Source: Nitriliruptoraceae bacterium (lineage in GTDB: Bacteria > Actinomycetota > Nitriliruptoria > Nitriliruptorales > Nitriliruptoraceae). From it: DNA of 11,317 nucleotides. The translations under genes and the position numbers were made by a program. Each line of letters begins with the position of its first letter. The first letter of the stretch is position 1. Positions 6,514 to 11,317 of this stretch are shown one piece after another. The stretch spans positions 1 to 11,317 of the forward strand of contig SKTN01000087.1 of the NCBI GenBank assembly GCA_007117945.1, in the 5' to 3' direction. Below the pieces are notes generated by a model. The model worked only from the letters and a program-made list of their open reading frames with translations. It made no database searches and was not told the DNA's origin.

Positions 6514-7497
6514 ATGACACGACGTTGGGGCATCATGGGCACGGGCGGCATCGCCGAGGCGTTCCTCGCCGCCATCCATGCCGAGGGCGGCCACGTCGCG
6601 GCCGTGTCCTCGGCGTCACCGGAACGGGCGCAGGCCTTCGCGGCCACCCACGGCGTCGAGGTGGCGTGCGCACCCCACGCCGCCCTGCTGGAACAGGCCG
6701 AGGTGGACGTGGTCTACGTGGCCACCACCAACGAACGCCACCACCTCGATGCTGCCGCCTGCATCGCCGCCGGCGTGCCTGCGCTGGTGGAGAAACCCTT
6801 CGCCATGGACGCCACCACCGCAGGGCAGGTGCTGCGCGCAGCGGGGGAGGCCGGGGTGTTCGTCGCCGAGGCGATGTGGATGCGGCTGCAGCCCGCGTAC
6901 CGGCGGCTGCGCGAGGAGATCGACGCCGGGACCATCGGCGAGCCCGGGCTGGTGGAGGCCGCCTTCGGCGTGCTGCTCGACGAGGGTCCCGACCGGCGGT
7001 GGCGCTCGGCGCAGCTCGGCGGGGGGACGCTGCTGGACACCGGGATCTACCCCGCCACCCTCGCCCATGACGTGCTCGGGACGGCCGACGAGGTGCAGGC
7101 CACGGGCGTCATCGGCCCCACCGGGGTGGACCTGCGCCTGGGTGTGACGGCGGCGCATCCCCGCGGCACCGCCGTGTGGTCGACCTCCTTCCTGGAACCC
7201 AGCGGGGTCCGGGCGCAGGTCAGCGGCAGCGAGGGGCGGCTGGTGCTCGGCGAGCCCTTCCACCACTCCCCCCGCCTGACCCTGGTCCGCGCCGACGGCG
7301 AACCCGAGGAGCTGGAGGTGACCGGTCACGAGCTGGCGTACCGACTCGAGGTCCGCGAGGTGGAGCGCTGCCTGGACGCACGTCGCCTGGACAGCCCGTG
7401 GCTGGCGCACGAGGACACCCTGGCGGTCCTCGGGACCCTCGACCGGATCGGGGAACGGGTGGGCCTCCGTCGGCCCCCCATCGCGCCCCTGCCCTGA
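6514..7497 (+). CDS. Gfo/Idh/MocA family NAD(P)-dependent oxidoreductase
   Basis: A 327-residue protein starting at ATG 6514 after GGGGAC. The N-terminal Rossmann fold begins at once: WGIMGTGGIAEAF (5-17) is the nucleotide-binding glycine loop. EKPF (93-96) carries the family's conserved catalytic-site Lys94. EAMWMRLQPA (119-128) and LLDTGIYP (173-180) are typical of the branch containing dimeric dihydrodiol dehydrogenase and related sugar or aldose dehydrogenases, with Asp175 and Tyr179 in the substrate pocket. The substrate is not predictable; a sugar, inositol or diol is likely. Length is normal for the family. An upstream extension of the frame exists but overlaps the divergent hot-dog gene and lacks a ribosome-binding site. 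The stop codon lies in the loop of a strong hairpin. Confidence 0.9.
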   Translation: MTRRWGIMGTGGIAEAFLAAIHAEGGHVAAVSSASPERAQAFAATHGVEVACAPHAALLEQAEVDVVYVATTNERHHLDAAACIAAGVPALVEKPFAMDATTAGQVLRAAGEAGVFVAEAMWMRLQPAYRRLREEIDAGTIGEPGLVEAAFGVLLDEGPDRRWRSAQLGGGTLLDTGIYPATLAHDVLGTADEVQATGVIGPTGVDLRLGVTAAHPRGTAVWSTSFLEPSGVRAQVSGSEGRLVLGEPFHHSPRLTLVRADGEPEELEVTGHELAYRLEVREVERCLDARRLDSPWLAHEDTLAVLGTLDRIGERVGLRRPPIAPLP

Positions 7498-7507
7498 GGC
7501 AGGGGCG
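7484..7507 (+). terminator. Hairpin terminator overlapping the oxidoreductase stop codon
   Basis: A perfect 10-bp GC-rich stem (7484-7493 with 7498-7507) encloses a 4-nt loop, CTGA, that includes the TGA stop codon. No T-run follows. It resembles the U-less hairpins common in high-GC actinobacteria. It would insulate nrdR, which starts 83 bp further on. Confidence 0.65.
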
Positions 7508-7589
7508 GCGGCCGCGGTCGCAGGTGCTCGTCTGGACAGCGACCGCCACGTAGGTTCCCCGTTCCAACCTTCGGAGGAGCCGAGCGACC

Positions 7590-8057
7590 GTGCGCTGTCC
7601 AGGCTGCGGCACCGATGACGACCGGGTCGTGGACTCGCGTCCCGCGCTCGCCGGCGACGCGATCCGCCGCCGCCGGGAGTGCCGCAGCTGCGGCCTGCGG
7701 TTCACCACCTTCGAACGGGTGGAGCTCCCCGAGCTGGCGGTGCGAAAGCGCTCGGGGCGGCTGGTCGCCTTCGACCGCGCACGGGTCCTGGACGGGATGG
7801 CCCGGGCGGCCAAGGGACGCGTCGACCTGCCGGACCTGGAGTCCGCGGCCGCCGAGGTGGAGCGCGAGCTGCGGGCGCTCGGCGGCCGCGAGGTCAGCTC
7901 CGAACAGGTCGGCCTGCAGGTGCTGCAGCAGCTCCGCACCCTCGACGACGTCGCCTACGTGCGGTTCGCCAGCGTCTACAAGGACTTCCAGGGACCCGAG
8001 GACTTCGAACTGGAGCTGTCGAGCCTGCGCAAGGCGGCCCCGCCCAAGACGGCGTGA
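7590..8057 (+). CDS. nrdR: Transcriptional repressor of ribonucleotide reductase genes, NrdR
   Basis: A 155-residue protein of normal NrdR length, starting at GTG 7590 behind GGAGGAGC. The N-terminal zinc ribbon has Cys3, Cys6, Cys31 and Cys34, with the characteristic MRCPGC start, DSR (15-17), IRRRREC (25-31) and LRFTTFER (36-43). Residues about 49-139 form an ATP-cone domain (AVRKRSGRLVAFDRARV, then VAYVRFASVYKDF). NrdR binds NrdR boxes when loaded with (d)ATP and represses ribonucleotide reductase operons; the box at 1267-1282 upstream of nrdJ is the evident local target. In many actinobacteria nrdR sits directly before nrdJ, but here about 6.5 kb and five genes lie between, with nrdJ on the opposite strand. 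A hairpin precedes it. No clear promoter pair or NrdR box was seen in the 92-bp gap. Its stop is 2 bp from that of the convergent LysM gene. Confidence 0.97.
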   Translation: MRCPGCGTDDDRVVDSRPALAGDAIRRRRECRSCGLRFTTFERVELPELAVRKRSGRLVAFDRARVLDGMARAAKGRVDLPDLESAAAEVERELRALGGREVSSEQVGLQVLQQLRTLDDVAYVRFASVYKDFQGPEDFELELSSLRKAAPPKTA

Positions 8058-8059
8058 GC

Positions 8060-8377
8060 TCAGCGCGCGGGGAGCAGGAGCACCGTCCACGCCTCGATCG
8101 ACCCGCCCTGGAGCCCGTTCAGTTCCTGGATCGCCGTCAGCTGCGCCCGCGGGTCCACGCCCTCGGGCGCTGAGGTCACGGCCACCTCCCACAGGGTGTC
8201 GCCGGGCTCGACGACGACATGCCCCGCGACCGGGTGCTCGAGCTCCGCCTGGGCACCCACGCCGCCCGCAGCGGTGCCCACCGCCAGGACCAGCGCCACC
8301 AGGACGAGCAGGACCGTGCAGCGGCGACGCCGGTAGGTGGACCGGCTGACGGCCAGAGACTGCGACGTGGCGCTCAT
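8060..8377 (-). CDS. Small membrane-anchored LysM protein, probable SOS division inhibitor
   Basis: A 105-residue protein starting at ATG 8377 after AGGAG at 7 nt. A basic cytoplasmic N-terminus (RRRR at 16-19) is followed by one hydrophobic segment (about 21-42), a membrane anchor or uncleaved signal. A single LysM domain follows at about 52-103: HVVVEPGDTLWEVA, then AQLTAIQELNGL, ending in TVLLLP. LysM binds peptidoglycan. The gene is divergent from lexA and shares four SOS boxes with it. This is the position of mycobacterial Rv2719c (ChiZ) and corynebacterial divS, and is analogous to Bacillus yneA; these delay division after DNA damage. That role is inferred from context, not from a catalytic motif. 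An upstream extension of the frame would run across the SOS boxes and into lexA and is rejected. Confidence 0.88.
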   Translation of the reverse strand: MSATSQSLAVSRSTYRRRRCTVLLVLVALVLAVGTAAGGVGAQAELEHPVAGHVVVEPGDTLWEVAVTSAPEGVDPRAQLTAIQELNGLQGGSIEAWTVLLLPAR

Positions 8378-8456
8378 GGCGTGCTCCTGGGGGTGTGACG
8401 GGCGGTGCGCTCGCTGCGTGGGGCCTCGGGGCGTCGTGACCCGAACGGCATCCGAA

Positions 8457-8470
8457 CGAACGAGCGTTCG
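8457..8470. promoter_or_regulatory. SOS (LexA) box 1
   Basis: CGAACGAGCGTTCG is a perfect match to the GAAC-N4-GTTC SOS box with both flanking C and G. It is the operator nearest the LysM gene (80 bp from its start), so it probably controls that promoter. Identical in sequence to box 4. Confidence 0.92.
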
Positions 8471-8483
8471 CCCCCCAGTGAAC

Positions 8484-8497
8484 CGAACGGACGTTCC
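8484..8497. promoter_or_regulatory. SOS (LexA) box 2
   Basis: CGAACGGACGTTCC keeps both GAAC and GTTC half-sites. Centre-to-centre distance to box 1 is 27 bp. Identical in sequence to box 3. Confidence 0.9.
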
Positions 8498-8514
8498 CAC
8501 GTCAAGGCCGTGAG

Positions 8515-8528
8515 CGAACGGACGTTCC
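8515..8528. promoter_or_regulatory. SOS (LexA) box 3
   Basis: CGAACGGACGTTCC again, centred 31 bp from box 2. It falls at about the -35 region of the proposed lexA promoter. Confidence 0.9.
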
Positions 8529-8550
8529 CACGGATCGGGCGCCGATGTGC

Positions 8551-8556
8551 TACGGT
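8551..8556 (+). promoter_or_regulatory. Candidate lexA -10 element
   Basis: TACGGT, matching 4 of 6 bases of TATAAT, lies 41 bp upstream of the lexA ATG. No good -35 hexamer is seen at the normal distance; that region contains SOS box 3. Its position between boxes 3 and 4 fits LexA repression. Confidence 0.45.
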
Positions 8557-8559
8557 GCA

Positions 8560-8573
8560 CGAACGAGCGTTCG
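8560..8573. promoter_or_regulatory. SOS (LexA) box 4
   Basis: CGAACGAGCGTTCG, a perfect palindromic SOS box starting 4 bp after the proposed lexA -10 element. It would cover the transcription start and give autorepression of lexA. Confidence 0.92.
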
Positions 8574-8597
8574 GCTCCAGCGGTGGAGGGACGGCAC

Positions 8598-9392
8598 ATG
8601 GACAGCACGGGACAGCGCGACACCGGAGCCGCCGAGGCTCCGACGCCGGACGCGGTGGACACGGCCGCCACGGGGGCCGGGACAGCGACGGACGGCGCGG
8701 CCCCGGCGGTGCCGGCGACCCCCGAGGCGTCGGCGACCCCCGCCACGGCCGGGGAGGTCAGCCCGGAGCTCACGCCGCGGCAGCGGGCGATCCTGGAGAT
8801 GATCCACGCCCACGTGGACGAGCACGGCTACCCACCCTCGGTGCGTGAGATCGGGGACGCGGTCGGGCTGCGCTCCCCCTCCTCGGTGCACGGGCAGCTC
8901 GAGAGCCTCGAGCGCAAGGGTTACCTCAAGCGTGACCCCACCAAGCCCCGCGCATTGGAGCTCGGCCGCGACCCCGTCACGGCCCTGGACCTGCCCCGCT
9001 CCCCCGCGCGGCACGTGCCCCTCGTGGGTGAGATCGCCGCCGGTGGGCCGATCCTCGCCGAGGAGCGCGTGGAGGCCGTCTACCCCCTGCCCAAGGAACT
9101 GGTGGGCGACGGCCAGCTCTTCCTGCTGCGGGTGCGTGGCGACTCCATGCTGGAGGCGGGGGTGTTCGACGGTGACCTCGTGGTGGTCCGCGAACAGCCG
9201 AACGTGGAGCAGGGCGAGATGTGCGCGGCGTTGATCGAGGGGGAGGCCACCGTGAAGTTCTTCCGGCGCACCCGCTCGGGCGCGGTCTACCTCGACCCCG
9301 CCAACGAGCACTACGAGCCGATCCCCGTCACCGACGAGCAGGACGCCCGGGTGATGGGCAAGGTCGTCACGGTGCTGCGCACCATCCGCTGA
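8598..9392 (+). CDS. lexA: SOS repressor LexA
   Basis: A 264-residue LexA starting at ATG 8598 behind GGAGGG. A low-complexity Ala/Pro/Thr-rich extension (about 1-54) precedes the winged-helix DNA-binding domain (about 55-122), where SVREIGDAVGLRSPSSVHGQ holds the recognition helix. The self-cleavage site is Ala148-Gly149 within VPLVGEIAAGGP. The catalytic pair is Ser183 (GDSM) and Lys220 (ATVKFF), 37 residues apart as in E. coli LexA (119 and 156). The protein binds SOS boxes and cuts itself when RecA filaments form. The upstream in-frame ATG at 8547 lies before the proposed -10 element and is rejected. The usual LexA is about 200-240 residues, so the N-terminal extension is the odd feature. 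Autoregulated by the four upstream boxes; followed by three hairpins. Confidence 0.97.
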   Translation: MDSTGQRDTGAAEAPTPDAVDTAATGAGTATDGAAPAVPATPEASATPATAGEVSPELTPRQRAILEMIHAHVDEHGYPPSVREIGDAVGLRSPSSVHGQLESLERKGYLKRDPTKPRALELGRDPVTALDLPRSPARHVPLVGEIAAGGPILAEERVEAVYPLPKELVGDGQLFLLRVRGDSMLEAGVFDGDLVVVREQPNVEQGEMCAALIEGEATVKFFRRTRSGAVYLDPANEHYEPIPVTDEQDARVMGKVVTVLRTIR

Positions 9393-9456
9393 GTCCGGCC
9401 GCGGTCAGACCCGGGCCCGGTCGCCTCCCTGGCCAGCCGCGACGAGAGGGGCCGGG

Positions 9457-9476
9457 TGCGGGAGGTCCGTCCCGCA
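9457..9476. terminator. Hairpin 1 between lexA and hflX
   Basis: TGCGGGA (9457-9463) and TCCCGCA (9470-9476) form a perfect 7-bp stem around a 6-nt loop. It is part of a set of stacked hairpins in the 138-bp gap between convergent genes, consistent with a bidirectional terminator. No T-run. Confidence 0.5.
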
Positions 9477-9490
9477 GACCCGCGCGGGTC
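9477..9490. terminator. Hairpin 2 between lexA and hflX
   Basis: GACCCGCGCGGGTC is a perfect 14-bp palindrome that directly abuts hairpin 1. As RNA it gives a 5-bp stem with a GCGC loop. It could act with its neighbour as a bidirectional terminator, or be a palindromic protein-binding site. Confidence 0.45.
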
Positions 9491-9511
9491 GTCGGTGCGT
9501 CGGACCGGGTG

Positions 9512-9527
9512 GATCCCCCGGGGGGTC
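9512..9527. terminator. Hairpin 3 between lexA and hflX
   Basis: GATCCCCCGGGGGGTC is almost fully self-complementary, with one G-T wobble. It ends 4 bp before the hflX stop codon region and could terminate either transcript. Confidence 0.4.
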
Positions 9528-9530
9528 AGC

Positions 9531-11072
9531 TCAGCGCTCCCACTGCTCCGGGGCCTCGGCGAAGGGATCCTCGTCGAGGTAGCCGCGTAGCTCCAGCGCC
9601 GCCTCCTCGTCCACGTCCGCCGTCAACCGCGTGCCGGTGTCGGTGTGCTCCTCGACGACCACGTTGCCCTGGCGGTGGGCCATCGCCACCAGGTCCTGAC
9701 GGCCGTAGGGCACGTGGCCGGACACCCGGTAGCGCTGGGTGGGCAGGTGCGCGGTGATCTGCTCGACCAGCTGCGGTATCCCCTCGCCCGTGACCGCGGA
9801 GGCCAGCACCGGCCGGCTCCCGAGCTCCGTCTCCACCCGACGCGCCAGCGCCTCGACGGTCGAGCGGTCCACGGCATCGATCTTGTTGAGCACGAGCAGC
9901 TGGGGGCGTTCCTGCGCACCGATGTCCTCGAGGACCTCGTGGACGGCGACGATCTGGGCCTCGGCCTCGGGATGGGCCGCATCGACGACGTGCAGCAGCA
10001 GGTCCGCGTTCGCCGAGCCCTCCAGGGTCGAGGTGAAGGCCTCCACGAGACCGTGGGGCAGCTTGGCGACGAACCCGACGGTGTCGGTCAGCACGATGTC
10101 CCGGCCGTCCTCAAGGGGCAGGCGGCGCACGGTCGGGTCGAGGGTGGCGAAGAGCCGGTCCTCCACCTTCACATCGGCGCCGGTGATGCGGTTGAGCAGG
10201 GAGGACTTGCCGGCGTTGGTGTAGCCCACCAGCGCCACCTCCTGCACCTGCTTGCGATCGCGCTCGGCGGCCTTCGTCGCGCGGATGCGGCGGTAGTCCT
10301 CCAGGTCACGGCGCAGCTTCGACATTCGGCGCATGATCCGCCGGCGGTCGACCTCCAACTGCGTCTCACCCGGCCCACGACCACCGATGCCGGCACCGCC
10401 GGCGACCCGTCCACCGGCCTGTCGCGACAGCGCCTCACCCCAGCCGCGCAGCCGGGGCAGGAGGTAGAGCAGCTGTGCCAGCTCGACCTGGGCCTTGCCC
10501 TCCTTCGAGGTGGCGTGCTGGGCGAAGATGTCCAGGATCACGATGGTGCGGTCCAGCACCTTCTGGCGGATGTGCTCCTCCAGGGTGCGCTGCTGTGCCG
10601 GGGTGAGCTCGTCGTCGAAGACCACCGCGTCGGCACCGACGGCCGCGACCAGCTCCCTGAGCTCAGCGACCTTGCCACGACCGACGAAGGTCCCGGGGTC
10701 GGGGCTGTCACGCCGCTGGACCACGCGCTCCACCACCTCGGCACCCGCGGTGTCGAGGAGGGCGGTGAGCTCGTCGAGGGACGCGTCGAGCTCCTGCAGG
10801 GTGGTGCCGGGCAGCTGGACCCCCACGATGACGGCGCGCTCGACGGGGCGGATGATGTCCACGCCCTCACGGGGGGCGTCGTCGGCGATGACATCCCGGC
10901 GTCGCCGGCGGGCCTCGGCACGACCGATCGCCGCGGCGTCATCGAGGTCCAGGGGGCGGCCGTCGTCGAGGTCGTCGCCCTCGAGGTGGGCGCGGTCGGC
11001 TGCGGTGCTCAGGTGGGTGCCTTCGTTCGGTCCGGTGGCGTGGGGTCCGGCGCGGTGGCCTGTGCCAGCCAC
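9531..11072 (-). CDS. hflX: GTPase HflX
   Basis: A 513-residue ribosome-associated GTPase of the HflX family, known elsewhere to split stalled or stress-damaged ribosomes. The HflX N-terminal domain covers about 75-240: AVIVGVQLPG (80-89), FVGRGKVAEL (129-138), FDDELTPAQQRTLE (152-165) and GGRGPGETQLE (230-240). A coiled linker follows. The G domain has G1 GYTNAGKSS (283-291), G2 around FATLDPT (308-314), G3 DTVGF (330-334), G4 NKID (396-399) and G5-like SAVTGEG (425-431). The C-terminal domain carries the usual LPTQRYRV region. The first 70 residues are acidic then Arg-rich and variable. The only ATG/GTG/TTG start is GTG 11072, which overlaps dapF by 64 bp and has no ribosome-binding site. 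A CTG at 11012 overlaps the dapF stop (CTGA) and has AAGG upstream, so the true start is uncertain. It is probably co-transcribed with dapF. Confidence 0.95.
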   Translation of the reverse strand: MAGTGHRAGPHATGPNEGTHLSTAADRAHLEGDDLDDGRPLDLDDAAAIGRAEARRRRRDVIADDAPREGVDIIRPVERAVIVGVQLPGTTLQELDASLDELTALLDTAGAEVVERVVQRRDSPDPGTFVGRGKVAELRELVAAVGADAVVFDDELTPAQQRTLEEHIRQKVLDRTIVILDIFAQHATSKEGKAQVELAQLLYLLPRLRGWGEALSRQAGGRVAGGAGIGGRGPGETQLEVDRRRIMRRMSKLRRDLEDYRRIRATKAAERDRKQVQEVALVGYTNAGKSSLLNRITGADVKVEDRLFATLDPTVRRLPLEDGRDIVLTDTVGFVAKLPHGLVEAFTSTLEGSANADLLLHVVDAAHPEAEAQIVAVHEVLEDIGAQERPQLLVLNKIDAVDRSTVEALARRVETELGSRPVLASAVTGEGIPQLVEQITAHLPTQRYRVSGHVPYGRQDLVAMAHRQGNVVVEEHTDTGTRLTADVDEEAALELRGYLDEDPFAEAPEQWER

Positions 11073-11317
11073 GCGGGGTCGATGCGGCCGTGCGCCACCT
11101 CGACGGCCGCCCCCGTCATGGTGACATGGTGCCCGGGCTCGCGCGAGACCTCCAGCGTCCCACCGGGCAGGTGGACGGCCACATCGCTGGCCAGCAGCCC
11201 GAGGTCCTGGAGCGCCACCACCGCCGCGCAGGCCCCGGTGCCGCAGGCCGCGGTCTCGCCGACGCCGCGCTCCCAGACCCGCAGCCGCAGATCCGAACGC
11301 CCCGCCACCTCGGCGAA
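11009..11317 (-). CDS. dapF: Diaminopimelate epimerase, C-terminal part
   Basis: The last 102 codons of dapF; the 5' end lies beyond the right edge. DapF interconverts LL- and meso-diaminopimelate for lysine and peptidoglycan synthesis, using two cysteines as acid and base. The second catalytic cysteine is present in ERGVGETAACGTGACAA, within the ACGTG motif. LRVWERGVGET and the later LPGGTLEV segment are family marks. After the conserved domain comes a short Pro/Thr/Asp-rich tail ending DRTKAPT. The stop at 11009-11011 overlaps the possible CTG start of hflX. The dapF-hflX order is the same as in mycobacteria. Confidence 0.95.
   Translation of the reverse strand, partial: FAEVAGRSDLRLRVWERGVGETAACGTGACAAVVALQDLGLLASDVAVHLPGGTLEVSREPGHHVTMTGAAVEVAHGRIDPAWLAQATAPDPTPPDRTKAPT

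Larger units (their letters stand above)
8484..8532 (+). repeat. 18-bp direct repeat carrying SOS boxes 2 and 3
   Basis: CGAACGGACGTTCCCACG occurs at 8484-8501 and again at 8515-8532, offset by 31 bp. The identity goes beyond the 14-bp operator, which suggests that one copy arose by local duplication. Confidence 0.85.

Noticed and set aside
7533..7556. Promoter for nrdR from TGGACA and TAGGTT
   Set aside because: The two hexamers are only 12 bp apart, too close for a sigma-70-type promoter.
8378..8773. Extension of the LysM frame upstream to give a 237-residue protein
   Set aside because: It would translate the SOS boxes and part of lexA. ATG 8377 has a good AGGAG, and the protein then begins with a proper basic segment plus membrane anchor.
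1..11317. CRISPR array, insertion sequence, integrase, toxin-antitoxin pair or phage genes
   Set aside because: No regularly spaced repeats, no terminal inverted repeats with a transposase, and every substantial coding region is assigned to a housekeeping or metabolic family.

Overview
The window is very GC-rich DNA with Streptomyces-like signals: GTG starts, strong Shine-Dalgarno sites, SOS boxes of the GAAC-N4-GTTC type, and TAGGGT-like -10 elements. It is almost certainly from an actinobacterium. The order dapF - hflX - lexA with a divergent LysM gene, followed by nrdR, is the conserved block known from mycobacteria (Rv2726c to Rv2718c). The lineage cannot be fixed from sequence alone. A class II ribonucleotide reductase and the very high GC would suit a deep-branching group such as Nitriliruptoria, but that is a guess.

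Layout, left to right. The 5' two-fifths or so of a B12-dependent ribonucleotide reductase gene (nrdJ, minus strand) runs off the left edge. A 461-bp divergent control region follows. It holds a good NrdR box, a cluster of DnaA-box-like 9-mers and a small cobalamin-riboswitch-like motif. Then come an AI-2E/PerM-family membrane protein (+), an amidase-signature protein that lacks two of its three catalytic residues (-), a GNAT acetyltransferase fused to a C-terminal beta-barrel-like domain (+), a double hot-dog thioesterase-like protein (-), a Gfo/Idh/MocA oxidoreductase (+), nrdR (+), a short membrane-anchored LysM protein (-), lexA (+), hflX (-) and the 3' end of dapF (-).

Two regulatory circuits are visible. 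NrdR, encoded here, should repress nrdJ through the box upstream of it, although five unrelated genes separate the two. LexA should repress itself and the divergent LysM gene through four near-perfect SOS operators packed into 117 bp. By analogy with mycobacterial Rv2719c/ChiZ and corynebacterial DivS, the LysM protein is probably an SOS-induced division inhibitor. Deoxynucleotide supply and the SOS response are thus adjacent on the chromosome.

The five genes between nrdJ and nrdR look like a metabolic/accessory insert with no obvious shared pathway. Strand alternates at almost every gene. Three convergent pairs meet within 6 bp or less, or overlap, while lexA/hflX is separated by three stacked hairpins. 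I see no transposase, integrase, CRISPR array, rRNA or tRNA.
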